A stretch of 64,000 nt of DNA, taken from NCBI GenBank assembly GCA_964036045.1, contig OZ038390.1, forward strand, positions 191,001 to 255,000, written 5' to 3'. The DNA comes from Eutreptiella sp. 'Long Island Sound 2002' (lineage: Eukaryota > Euglenozoa > Euglenophyceae > Eutreptiales > Eutreptiaceae). The notes under the pieces were generated by a model. That model did no database searches, was not told the origin of the DNA, and was given only the letters and a program-made list of their open reading frames with translations. Below, in pieces: positions 34,186 through 45,287 of the stretch. How positions within the stretch are numbered: position 1 is the first letter of the stretch; each line of letters opens with the position of its first letter. The translations under genes and the position numbers were made by a program.

Positions 34186-34824
34186 TTGTCCGACGGACAA
34201 TAGGATATTCCCCCTAACCTTATCCTTTTGTCCGACGGACAATTTTAAATTGTCCTCGGACAATTTTTTATTGTCCGTCGGACGATTTGTCTTTCGTAGC
34301 ATTTGACGGACATAACTTTATTCGTTGTTTCACAGCCACTTTTACTTACCACAGGCTGCAATGAGTTGTCCCGCTGACGATTTTTTTCGAACAAATTTAA
34401 ATTGTCCGTCGGACTATTTTTTATTGTCCTTCGGACGATTGTCTTTCGTAGCATTTGACGGACAGAACCTTATCCTTTTTTCCGACGGACAATTTTGAAT
34501 TGTCCGTCGGACAATTTTTTATTTCCCGTCGGACGATTTGTCTTTCGTAGCATTTGACGGACAGAACTTTATTCGTTGTTTCACAGCCACTTTTACTTAC
34601 CACAGGCTGCAATGAGTTGTGCCGCTGACAATTTTTTTCGGACAATTTTAAATTGTCCGTCGGACAATTTTTTATTGTCCGTCCGACGATTTGTCTTTCG
34701 TAGCATTTGACGGACAGAACCTTATCCTTTTGTCCGACGGACAATTTTAAATTGTCCGTCGGACAATTTTTTAATGTCCGTCGGACGATTTGTCTTTCGT
34801 AGCATTTGACGGACAGAACTTTAT
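34186..34824. repeat. Palindromic satellite block, 639 bp
   Basis: tgtcctcgg deletion near 34253; tttttaatgtccg near 34771. Confidence 0.9.
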
Positions 34825-35686
34825 GCCTATGGAGAACTACCCAGAAACATGCCTTTTTTGTATGTATGGTTTGTCGTAACCAGCGGAGAGACCATCAAGG
34901 GGAGCATCCCGGGTGAGCAACTATGGGTTGGAATGTAATGTAATCATAGAGAGGAAGGCATTTGTGAAGTGGAATGCATTCTGAAGGTGGTAGGAGGCCG
35001 TGGTGCAGTGCAAAGTATACCCAGCACCCTCCTTGTGTGGCGAAAAACATCCCCAATTTTTACCCCGATTTTACTAGTGAGCGGTGGACCTTAATGGAGC
35101 TGCGGCGGATGGACAATGTTTTGGTTTGGCAAAGCGGGTTCGGATGTCGATGCCCTGATCCCAGAGACCCCACCAACGCCATTGGCTTGGGGCACAGAAG
35201 CTGTGGATACATCCTGAAGGGGTCCCTTGGGTTGCCGACTATGCCTATGGAGAACTACCCAGAAACATGCCTTTTTTGTATGTATGGTTTGTGGTAAACA
35301 GCGGAGAGACCAACAAGGGGAGTGCCATGCATTTTGAATGACAATGCATGGTGGCTTTTTGTGCAATTGCTACGGGAACAAATCCACCAATGAACATCTC
35401 ATCACATTAATGCCAAAGAGTCACCCGTGAGGCTGAACCTTTAGTAGGTAGCACGTTCAGCGTGGATAATCCACGTTGTCTTGCAGGGTGCTCACAGGCT
35501 CTGCAATCGCCGTGCATTTTTTTTGCTTCACTGTTGACTACCCTAGCCACAGCTGTGCTACCCAGCTTCGTGCAGTGCATGAGCTTTTGAATGACAATGC
35601 ATGGTGTGGTTCGGTTAAATCGCCAGGGCAGTAGGGTTCACCCAGATAGCTAGGATCCATAGAGCGAAAAAAAAACCAAAAAAAAA
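34825..35686. repeat. Module, 862 bp (copy 2, position 6)
   Basis: Private gagaccccacc near 35166. It carries gccaaagagtc, which in copy 1 marks position 5, a sign of exchange between neighbours. Confidence 0.88.
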
Positions 35687-36324
35687 TTGTCAGACGCACA
35701 ATAGGATATTCCCCCTAACCTTATCCTTTTGTCCGACGGACAATTTTAAATTGTCCTCGGACAATTTTTTATTGTCCGTCGGACGATTTGTTTTTTGTAG
35801 CATTTGACGGACATAACTTTATTCGTTGTTTCACAGCCACTTTTACTTACCACAGGCTGCAATGAGTTGTCCCGCTGACGATTTTTTTCGAACAAATTTA
35901 AATTGTCCGTCGGACTATTTTTTATTGTCCTTCGGACGATTGTCTTTCGTAGCATTTGACGGACAGAACCTTATCCTTTTTTCCGACGGACAATTTTGAA
36001 TTGTCCGTCGGACAATTTTTTATTTCCCGTCGGACGATTTGTCTTTCGTAGCATTTGACGGACAGAACTTTATTCGTTGTTTCACAGCCACTTTTACTTA
36101 CCACAGGCTGCAATGAGTTGTGCCGCTGACAATTTTTTTCGGACAATTTTAAATTGTCCGTCGGACAATTTTTTATTGTCCGTCCGACGATTTGTCTTTC
36201 GTAGCATTTGACGGACAGAACCTTATCCTTTTGTCCGACGGACAATTTTAATTGTCCGTCGAACAATTTTTTATTGTCCGTCGGACGATTTGTCCTTCGT
36301 AGCATTTGACGGACAGAACTTTAT
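35687..36324. repeat. Palindromic satellite block, 638 bp
   Basis: The opening palindrome is damaged (ttgtcagacgcacaa). Also tttgttttttgtagc near 35790 and attttaattg near 36244, one base short. Most degraded of the short blocks. Confidence 0.9.
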
Positions 36325-37185
36325 GCCTATGGAGAACTACCCAGAAACATGCCTTTTTTGTATGTATGGTTTGTGGTAACCAGCGGAGAGAACAGCAAGG
36401 GGAGCATCCCGGGTGAGCAACTATGGGTTGGAATGTGATGTAATCATAGAGAGGAAGGCATTTGTGAAGTGGAATGCATTCTGAAGGTGGTAGGAGGCCG
36501 TGGTGCAGTGCAAAGTATACCCAGCACCCTCCTTGTGTGGCGAAAAACATCCCCAATTTTTACCCCGATTTTACTAGTGAGCGGTGGACCTTAATGGAGC
36601 TGCGGCGGATGGACAATGTTTTGGTTTGGCAAAGCGGGTTCGGATGTCGATGCCCTGATCCCAGAGACCTCACCAACGCCATTGGCTTGGGGCACAGAAG
36701 CTGTGGATACATCCTGAAGGGGTCCCTTGGGTTGCCGACTATCCCTATGGAGAACTACCCAGAAACATGCCTTTTTTGTATGTATGGTTTGTGGTAAACA
36801 GCGGAGAGACCAGCAAGGGGAGTGCCATGCATTTTGAATGACAATGCATGGTGGCTTTTTGTGCAATTGCTACGGGAACAAATCCACCAATGAACATCTC
36901 ATCACATTAATGCCAGAGAGTCACCCGTGAGGCTGAACCTTTAGTAGGTAGCACGTTCAGCGTGGATAATCCACGTTGTCTTGCAGGGTGCTCACAGGCT
37001 CTGCAATCGCCGTGCATTTTTTTGCTTCACTGTTGACTACCCTAGCCACAGCTGTGCTACCCAGCTTCGTGCAGTGCATGAGCTTTTGAATGACAATGCA
37101 TGGTGTGGTTCGGTTAAATTGCCAGGGCAGTAGGGTTCACCCAGATAGCTAGGATCCATAGAGCGAAAAAAAAACCAAAAAAAAA
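36325..37185. repeat. 861-bp module (copy 3, position 1)
   Basis: Private gagagaacagc near 36389; taaattgcc near 37120. It lacks the tacacagaaac change of the other position-1 modules. Confidence 0.88.
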
Positions 37186-39007
37186 TTGTCCGACGGACAA
37201 TAGGATATTCCCCCTAACCTTATCCTTTTGTCCGACGGACAATTTGAAATTGTCCGTCGGACAATTTTTTATTGTCCGTCGGACGATTTGTCTTTCGTAG
37301 CATTTGACGGACATAACTTTATTCGTTGTTTCACAGCCACTTTTACTTACCACAGGCTGCAATGAGTTGTCCCGCTGACGATTTTTTTCGAACAAATTTA
37401 AATTGTCCGTCGGACAATTTTTTATTGTCCGTCGGACGATTGTCTTTCGTAGCATTTGACGGACAGAACCTTATCCTTTTGTCCGACGGACAATTTTAAA
37501 TTGTCCGTCGGACAATTTTTTATTGTCCGTCGGACGATTTGTCTTTCGTAGCATTTGACGGACATAACTTTATTCGTTGTTTCACAGCCACTTTTACTTA
37601 CCACAGGCTGCAATGAGTTGTCCCGCTGACGATTTTTTTCGAACAAATTTAAATTGTCCGTCGGACAATTTTTTATTGTCCGTCGGACGACTGTCTTTCG
37701 TAGCATTTGACGGACAGAACCTTATCCTTTTCTCCGACGGACAATTTTAAATTGTCCGTCGGACAATTTTTTATTTCCCGTCGGACGATTTGTCTTTCGT
37801 AGCATTTGACGGACAGAACTTTATTCGTTGTTTCACAGCCACTTTTACTTACCACAGGCTGCAATGAGTTGTGCCGCTGACAATTTTTTTCGGACAATGT
37901 TAAATTGTCCGTCGGACAATTTTTTATTGTCCGTCGGACGATTTGTCTTTCGTAGCATTTGACGGACAGAACCTTATCCTTTTGTCCGACGGACAATTTT
38001 AAATTGTCCGTCGGACAATTTTTTATTTCCCGTCGGACGATTTGTCTTTCGTAGCATTTGACGGACAGAACTTTATTCGTTGTTTCACAGCCACTTTTAC
38101 TTACCACAGGCTGCAATGAGTTGTCCCGCTGACAATTTTTTTCGGACAATGTGAAATTGTCCGTCGGACAATTTTTTATTGTCCGTCGGACGATTTGTCT
38201 TTCGTAGCATTTGACGGACAGAACTTTATTCGTTGTTTCACAGCCACTTTTACTTACCACAGGCTGCAATGAGGTGTCCCGTTGACGATTTTTTTCGGCC
38301 AATCTTAAATTGTCCGTCGGACAATTTTTTATTGTCCGTCGGACGATTTGTCTTTTGTAGCATTTGACGGACAGAACCTTATCCTTTTGTCCGACGGACA
38401 ATTTTAAATTGTCCGTCATACAATTTTTTATTGTCCGTCGGACGGTTTGTCTTTCGTAGCATTTGACGGACAGATCTTTTTTCGTTGTTTCACAGCCACT
38501 TTTACTTACCACAGGCTGCAATGAGTTGTCCCGCTGACGATTTTTTTAGGACAATTTTTAAATGTCCGTTGGACGATTGTGCATTTTCTGTCGGACGATT
38601 CGACATCGACCGTCGGACGATTTTTCATTTTTTAGCCGTTCACGGACACAACTTCCTTGCGTGTTTCATAGCCAGTTTTACCACAGGCTGCAATCAGCTG
38701 TCCCGGAGACGATTGTTTTTTGTCCGACGGACAATTTTAAATTGTCCGTCCGACAATTTTTTATTGTCCGTCGGACGATTTGTCTTTCGTAGCATTTGAC
38801 GGACAGAACTTTATTCGTTATTTCACAGCCACCTTTACTTACCACAGGCTGCAATGAGTTGTCCCGCTGACGATTTTTTTCGGACAATTTTTAAATGTCC
38901 GCTGGATGATTATGCATTTTCTGTCGGAGATTTCGACATCGACCGTCGGACGATTTTTCATTTTTTAGCCGTTCACGGACACAACTTCCTTGCTTGTTTC
39001 ATAGCCA
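37186..39007. repeat. Palindromic satellite block, 1822 bp (M length in front of an L cassette)
   Basis: The other L cassettes have 2073 bp here. Private acaatttgaaattg near 37245, ttctccgacgg near 37731, tccgttggac near 38566 and tcggagatttcg near 38929. Stop-free minus frame 37673-38521. Confidence 0.92.
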
Positions 39008-39796
39008 ACACACAATGGTATGTACAAAATTTGTAACATCGTCACGCAACAAACTAGGATTTTTTGAACCGTGAAGTGGACCACTTAGACATTCCTTTTT
39101 GCGATTTTAGTAATAATGATACGTCTTTACTACCTGCAATATCACTGTGTCAAGATTTTTGCGGACAAAAGAGGTTGGGGAAAGTTGCAATAGTTAGGAT
39201 AATTTGTGGCTTACAGTTTAGAATGTATTTCCTGCCTTTGATTTATGGCTAGATCGAGCATTTGGACCATTCATATATTCCCTCAAGGAGCTAGGGTTGC
39301 TGAGATTCCTCGTTCAGCAAATTGGTGAAATCCTTCTCAGCCTTTGGGTACAAGCCTATGCGGGTTACACAGAAGGATTTCCCGAAGGTATGTGGCATTG
39401 TAGAGGCATGTACACATTTGGAATCTCTAAGATTCTTGTCAAGGAGGGGGGCGGGATGGTCTCAGCACACTCAGAGGGAGATCTAGCTCCTAAGAAGGTG
39501 CCATGGCGGCCATGTGCAAAAATCATGAGCTTCAATGAGACCTTTGTTCTGCACCATGGAAGTTTTTGGATACAGCTTGCAATAGACAGCACTGCGCACA
39601 AGACACAACACATTGCTCACAGCACGACATGGTGCAAAGAATACAAAACAGATCTCCCAGCAAAGCTGACTAAAAGCCCAACAACAAGCTGTCCCCGAGA
39701 CAACACTCTCCATACAGCGTATCACTGTGCACATCGATCGGCAACGTCACCGAATGCAACAGATTGGAAAAAACATCACATGGCACAAATCATTGT
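39008..39796. other. Segment X of L cassette 3
   Basis: Carries the M-type attcatatattccc; private gatttatggc near 39240. Confidence 0.6.
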
Positions 39797-39996
39797 CCGC
39801 GTCCGAACGGGCCAGCAACGAACAGATTCGGCCGTTAAGCGCCGCACATGGGGCACAATCAGACAAAGATACCCTGCAAACGGGGAACCAGGGCCCAAGT
39901 AAGCAAGAAGCACACACAAATGGGCCGACAAAATGGGCCCGCGGCCTCAACTGCGCGCATGTCCCCCCCCACCCCACCCCATGCCATTGTCTCCTG
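39797..39996. repeat. Block D1 of L cassette 3
   Basis: Same as the other D1 copies; partner D2 at 40970. Confidence 0.85.
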
Positions 39997-40194
39997 CGCA
40001 AGAGGGACATGGACAAACCCTAGCCCCCTAGGGGGGAGGGGCGGAAGGGGCGGGGCAGCGCATGCCGCGATACCCCCAGGGAAGGAAGGGCAGGGTGTTA
40101 CGCAAAAGGGAGGGACATGTGTGCGGCCTAAATGATGGGTGCTGAGCATGAGCCTATGAACGGCATTCCAGGTGGGAAGGACTTTGGTTTTGGA

Positions 40195-40294
40195 AGAAGA
40201 TTGGCCCATTGGCCTCCACAAAGTGGCGCTGATAGCACCAAAGCTGCCTAGTAGGAGCGAATATATACCGAAAAAAAATAGACACTCAGAAAGT
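40195..40294 (-). ncRNA. SL RNA gene, canonical E. gracilis leader
   Basis: Leader exon 40269-40294 is base-for-base the E. gracilis SL: ACTTTCTGAGTG then TCTATTTTTTTTCG, with donor GT at 40268-40267. The body differs from the other six copies at three places: GTATATATTCGCTCC has T for C, one T is lost in CTCCTACTAGG, and a change lies near the 3' end (ggaagaagatt on plus). Both body hairpins and the Sm-like ACTTTGTGGA are intact. This is the copy most likely to be functional. Confidence 0.94.
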
Positions 40295-40498
40295 GTACCT
40301 CTGTTGGCGTGTGCGTGGCATAACGTCCTCGAGGCAACGCATTCACGCGAAGCCATGTTGGCGCGGGGGTTTTTCGGACCCCCCACCGCTCGTTAGGACC
40401 CCCCTCCCCCATAGCTCGACGCCACCGTCTCGGATTCGCAAAATGAGTGACGTTTTGGACTCAGCGACCCCGAAATAGGGGGGGGTTACTGTGTCAAT

Positions 40499-40628
40499 AG
40501 CTCATTTTAGGATATGGGTGACTATTACCGACTCGGTAGGCTCTGCCCGTTCCTAACCAGACTCGGTAGGATCTGCCTGTCTAGGAACGGGCAGATCCTA
40601 CCGAGTCACCCATATCCTGAAATGAGCT
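40499..40628. repeat. 130-bp foldback element
   Basis: Complete and unchanged by eye, though the flanking SL region is of a different class. Confidence 0.85.
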
Positions 40629-40793
40629 CAAGACGGCGCGGGCGGCTGGTTGGCGTGGGAGGGGGCCGCCGGGAGCATGGCGGCACGCAGTGGCACATGC
40701 GCCATGTGTGCACCAGGTTGGGAGGGAGGGGAGGAAGCTGATTGGAGGGGGGACGTGGGGTGCACCGCGGGGGGGTGCCTGAGAAGGGGCAAT

Positions 40794-40799
40794 AAAAAA
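40794..40799 (-). terminator. Pol III terminator of 5S gene
   Basis: T6 run on the minus strand after the 5S 3' helix. Confidence 0.9.
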
Positions 40800-40916
40800 G
40801 CGTACAGCACCCAGTGTTCCCAAGTGGTCTCCCACCTCAGCACTAACTGGGCCTGACCAGGCTTAACTGCTGAAATCGACGGGTTCAGGTGTATTCCCAG
40901 TAGTATGGCCGTACGC
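40798..40916 (-). rRNA. 5S rRNA gene, A76G variant
   Basis: As 4867-4985 but TTAGTGCTGAGG replaces TTAGTACTGAGG (A76G, plus-strand position 40841), a change in an otherwise highly conserved segment. It shares the loop C deletion. Confidence 0.94.
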
Positions 40917-40969
40917 ATTAGTGCTGCGCGGACGCCCGATTTGCGGGCAGGGGGAGGGAGGGGGGTGGA

Positions 40970-41170
40970 CCGCGTCCGAACGGGCCAGCAACGAACAGAT
41001 TTGCCCGTTAAGAGCCGCACATGGGGCACAATCAGACAAAGATACCCTGCAAACAGGGAACCAGGGCCCAAGTAATGAAGAAGCACGCACAAATGGGCCG
41101 AGAAAATGTGACCGCGGCCTCAACTGCGCGCATGCCCCCCCCCCACCCCACCCCACCCCATTGTCTCCTG
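40970..41170. repeat. Block D2 of L cassette 3
   Basis: As 5039-5239; the preceding spacer reads gggggagggag rather than ggggaagggag. Confidence 0.85.
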
Positions 41171-41172
41171 TC

Positions 41173-41524
41173 TTTGTGGGCCATCTCTTCAGCTTGAGGT
41201 TTATGAACCTCTAGAGGACACCTAGGAGGTCACACTCATGCTGTCAGGCTCCATGATAATGCATCGACGTTGCCCTGGGAGGGTGCCTTGGGTTGCCGAC
41301 TATCACTGAAAACAACCATCCTGAAAAGGCCGAAAAGTTACGTAGTAAAACGGTGAAATTTGTACAAAAAAAAGGTTTGTGGGCCATCTCTTCAGCTTGA
41401 GGTTCAGGAACCTCTAGAGGACACCGAGGAGGTCACATTCATGCTGTCAGGCTCCATGACAATGCATCCACGTTGCCCTGGGGGGGTGCCTTGGGTTGCC
41501 GACTATCATTGAAAACAACCATCC
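41173..41524. repeat. 203-bp-period direct duplication
   Basis: Copies start at 41173 and 41376, with intact gaggttcaggaacctc. Confidence 0.85.
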
Positions 41525-42251
41525 TTGGGGCCAGGGTTGCCTTGGGCTTGGGTTCGGTCCCATGTGCCTGAGTTTGCGTTCCAAATGAATGTATTGCCAT
41601 GCAACACACATGAATGTTGTCCTCCATACCTCAATAGCATGCCTATATGTCTACCCCAGCAATGCCTGGCCCTTGTGAATGGGCTCCCGCCCCCTGGAGA
41701 TCCCTTGTTCAGGGAGAGTCCAGGGTGGTGGGTCAGGCTGCACAGTGTAGGCCACAGACACAGAACGTGTTCCCATGTTTTTGTGCCCGAAAACTTGGAA
41801 GGTTTTAGGAAATTGTTTTATGCCTATATGTCTACCCTGAAACAGGCACAGGCACAGGGCATCATTGGATCATTGTGGAATCATGATGGAATCTAAATGT
41901 GCACAAAATGGAGTATTGAATATGCACAAATAGTAACAAATATGCAGCAATTACTACATTTATGTATCCGCGATGTGAACGCGCGCGCTTGTCTGGTTAC
42001 ACCCCCCCACTAGGACACAACCCAGGGGGGCACACCATGGGGCCGTGGCCGAAAAACCACAACAAGACAAGCGAGTGCCAAAAAAAATAGAAAATGTGGG
42101 TTAAGAGCAACCCCAAGGGGGAAGAGAATGGGGTTACGCCACTACGGCATATTCCGGCCCAACCTACGAGGGAGATAGGGGGACTCCAGCAACCTAGGGC
42201 GTGTAGACTTAACTACTTCCCCAAGGCGAGAGGTACCAAGGGGTGAAGGCC
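41525..42251. other. L-cassette tail 3, continuing into private DNA
   Basis: Collinear with the other tails up to ggtgaaggcc, but then runs into private sequence rather than a module. The C7/G6 foldback motif at 42001-42030 has a relative at 42362-42390. Confidence 0.55.
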
Positions 42252-43108
42252 GCCTAGGAGCTTCACATGGCTTCTCTCCCCACCAAAACACAAGAACATG
42301 GGAAGAGAAGCCTAGAGCTAGTAGTGGTTCTACTACCCACGCAAAGGCACAACACTCAGCAACCCCCCCACTAAGCTGAAACTCAGGGGGTTGGCTGAAA
42401 ATCAGAACTGATTTCTGAAAAAAGAATGGGAGATTCAGAAATGCATGCTGAGATGATGCTAATCATGGGCTGTGGAGGGGGGTTTTTTCTGATGTCCCCA
42501 CCAACCCAGCTCAGATTTCCCCAAAATCTCTGATTAGGGTGTCTGTTCATAGTTTTGGAGCCAAAAAACAAGGCTGGGCTCCAAACTCCACAAAACAGTG
42601 GATTTAGCTTTTGGCACCCCAAAGTGGGTTTTGATTGGCAGGATTGACCTGCTCTGTGGGCCAAAAACAGAGAAATGGCCCTGCCAAAAGGCAGAAAAAC
42701 TGCTACCAGGCACCTGTAACCCTGGGCCAGGGGCACTAAACTGAAGTCCCTGGATCTAAAATTTTCCGATTCCACTGGGGATGGGGCTGTGAGTGGCAGC
42801 AGGGCTCTGCCAGCCCCAGATGGCCCTGACGAAGGCCATTACTGTACAAACAGTTGGAAAAGACCTGAGATGGTCAGTGTAAAAGTAGATGGCAGTGGCG
42901 ACGCCAAGTGGCAAACCCGTATCTGAGAAATGGCCACTGCCAAGGGAAGGACAGACAAGAGTGGACAGTGCCAGAAAGACTGTGCTGACTGGACAGACAG
43001 TGCAGTGGATCAAAAATGTGCAGTGCTGTGCTGACAGTGTGACAGCAAAACTGAAACAAACAAACAAGGGCAGGGCAAACTGATTGTCCCACAGCCCCAA
43101 ACAATGAC

Positions 43109-43167
43109 TCTTTCTCTCTCTCTCTCTCTCTCTCCTCCTTTCTCTCTCTCTCTCTCTCTCTCTCCTT
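43109..43167. repeat. TC microsatellite
   Basis: Two runs of TC, about 43112-43133 and 43142-43163, separated by cctccttt. It produces an artefactual Arg-Glu-rich frame on the minus strand. Confidence 0.95.
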
Positions 43168-43298
43168 TGGCAACCGAGCAAGGCCAGTGCCCAGAACTCG
43201 ATGCACTGCAGCAGGGAAAGTGGCAGTCAGCACACTGTTCCCAAAATCAATACCATCAGATGATTAAAGTTAGGTACCAGTGTTTAGGATAGTTTCTA

Positions 43299-43431
43299 CC
43301 CACAAGCTGGGAGGGTTCCTGTCATACCCACAAGCTGGGAGGGTTCCTACTAAACATCTGGCTAGGCTAGGGTGTTGATTGCCCACAAGCTGGGAGGGTT
43401 CCTGTTACACCCACAAGCTGGGAGGGTTCCT
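43299..43431. repeat. 22-bp repeat in two pairs
   Basis: CCCACAAGCTGGGAGGGTTCC plus T occurs at 43299, 43327, 43382 and 43410. Within a pair the step is 28 bp; the pairs are 55 bp apart. Each unit can form CCCA-CAAGC-TGGG. The spacer ctaggctagggtg and the 3' flank caccctaacctactag form an imperfect inverted repeat around the second pair. Confidence 0.9.
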
Positions 43432-43946
43432 TCGCAGCACCCTAACCTACTAGACCCAACTTCCCACAAAATTACTTAGATGAGGTTTGGACTTGGGGTT
43501 TAAGTCCAAGTACCCCGTGCACGTCTGCACCCAACCCAACTCTGACTGGGTGCACTGCCACCTACAGTGCTGCACCATCAGTGGTGCTTTTCCCAGGAGG
43601 TTATTAGCTGGTCTTGCCTCTCCCCACCTCCCTTAGATCCTCTGACCTTTTTGTAGGGAAGTTTTTTAACACAGTTTTTTACACCCCCCAGGATTGGTTA
43701 CCTAGGCTGGAAACTGGGTGGGGGTGATCAAAGCAATAAATAACCTGTTGCTCCCTGGGAGGAGGCCAAACAGGAGCCTCAGCACTTGGCCTAAGGCTAT
43801 GTCAGTTAAATTCCCAGCCTCAGCCGTAGGCTGAAGGCTTCTCTTATTTTCTCCTAGGGTCATTGTGATCATAGTTGCTCTAGTGCAACTTATGTTAGAT
43901 GTTGGTGTGAGGAGGGTTTCCCAGCCCCCCCCCACCCAAAAGAAAA

Positions 43947-44092
43947 GGTGGTTAGTTGTCACTGCCTTACCTCCTGCGCACCCAAACACTCACGGCGAGC
44001 ACAAACACACACCAACAAGCGCAAACAAGCGCAAAATCCGTTCCTTGGTGGGGTGGGGGGTACCCAACTAACCACCTCAAGGCAATGACAAC
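43947..44092. repeat. Two mutually exclusive inverted repeats
   Basis: GGTGGTTAGTTG (43947-43958) pairs perfectly with 44065-44076. GTTGTCACTGCCTT (43955-43968) pairs with 44079-44092 with one mismatch. The two left arms overlap by four bases and the right arms are in the order that forbids both forming at once. Confidence 0.75.
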
Positions 44093-44127
44093 CAATGACC
44101 CAGGTTTTCACCCAAAACTTATCTCAA

Positions 44128-44289
44128 GCTTCACTGTTGACTACCCTAACCACAGCTGTGCTACCCAGCTTCGTGCAGTGCATGAGCTTTTGAATGACAA
44201 TGCATGGTGTGGTTCGGTTAAATCGCCAGGGCAGTAGGGTTCACCCAGATAGCTAGGATCCATAGAGCGAAAAAAAAACCAAAAAAAAA
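44128..44289. repeat. Module 3' remnant
   Basis: Last 162 bp of the position-2 module of copy 3 (gcttcactgttgac to the A tail), with the position marker ccctaaccacag. Confidence 0.9.
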
Positions 44290-44426
44290 TTGTCCGACGG
44301 ACAATAGGATATTCCCCCTAACCTTATCCTTTTGTCCGACGGACAATTTTAAATTGTCCGTCGGACAATTTTTTATTGTCCGTCGGACGATTTGTCTTTC
44401 GTAGCATTTGACGGACAGAACTTTAT
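44290..44426. repeat. Minimal satellite block, 137 bp
   Basis: As 7114-7250, confirming that HOR order resumes after the private segment. Confidence 0.9.
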
Positions 44427-45287
44427 GCCTATGGAGAACTACCCAGAAACATGCCTTTTTTGTATGTATGGTTTGTGGTAACCAGCGGAGAGACCATCAA
44501 GGGGAGCATCCCGGGTGAGCAACTATGGGTTGGAATCTGATGTAATCATAGAGAGGAAGGCATTTGTGAAGTGGAATGCATTCTGAAGGTGGTAGGAGGC
44601 CGTGGTGCAGTGCAAAGTATACCCAGCACCCTCCTTGTGTGGCGAAAAACATCCCCAATTTTTACCCCGATTTTACTAGTGAGCGGTGGACCTTAATGGA
44701 GCTGCGGCGGATGGACAATGTTTTGGTTTGGCAAAGCGGGTTCGGATGTCGATGCCCTGATCCCAGAGACCTCACCAACGCCATTGGCTTGGGGCACAGA
44801 AGCTGTGGATACATCCTGAAGGGGTCCCTTGGGTTGCCGACTATCCCTATGGAGAACTACCCAGAAACATGCCTTTTTTGTATGTATGGTTTGTGGTAAA
44901 CAGCGGAGAGACCAGCAAGGGGAGTGCCATGCATTTTGAATGACAATGCATGGTGGCTTTTTGTGCAATTGCTACGGGAACAAATCCACCAATGAACATC
45001 TCATCACATTAATGCCAGAGAGTCACCCGTGAGGCTGAACCTTTAGTAGGTAGCACGTTCAGCGTGGATAATCCACGTTGTCTTGCAGGGTGCTCACAGG
45101 CTCTGCAATCGCCGTGCATTTTTTTGCTTCACTGTTGACTACCCTAGCCACAGCTGTGCTACCCAGCTTCGCGCAGTGCATGAGCTTTTGAATGACAATG
45201 CATGGTGTGGTTCGGTTAAATCGCCAGGGCAGTAGGGTTCACCCAGATAGCTAGGATCCATAGAGCGAAAAAAAAACCAAAAAAAAA
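44427..45287. repeat. 861-bp module (copy 3, position 3)
   Basis: Position-3 markers ggaatctgatg and ttcgcgcag. Confidence 0.88.

Larger units (their letters stand above)
19659..36324. repeat. Higher-order repeat copy 2 (16,666 bp, two modules short)
   Basis: Matches copy 1 from its first module through the module at 34825, then goes directly to the last satellite block type. Two modules and their satellite (equivalents of 16810-19019) are missing. The last satellite block (35687-36324) shares the marker changes tcgaacaa and tgtccttcgtagc with the last block of copy 1. The loss therefore looks like unequal exchange between satellite blocks inside the copy. Confidence 0.9.
42252..44127. other. 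Private 1,876-bp segment, unidentified, hairpin-rich
   Basis: The only non-repeated DNA in the window. It replaces the 631 bp of module found at this HOR position elsewhere (6321-6951). Perfect or near-perfect inverted repeats are frequent. Examples: GGCTTCTCTCCC 42269-42280 with 42300-42312 (one bulge); TTTCTGAA/TTCAGAAA 42412-42441; CTGCC-AAAA-GGCAG 42681-42694; GGCAGTGGC/GCCACTGCC 42891-42941; TTGGACTT/AAGTCCAA 43487-43509; TGCACCCA/TGGGTGCA 43526-43554. The longest frames are minus-strand and low-complexity. It could be intron or intergenic DNA of an original locus; no coding family recognised. Confidence 0.6.

Noticed and set aside
42756-43233. Arg-Glu-rich minus frames
   Set aside because: Generated by the TC microsatellite.
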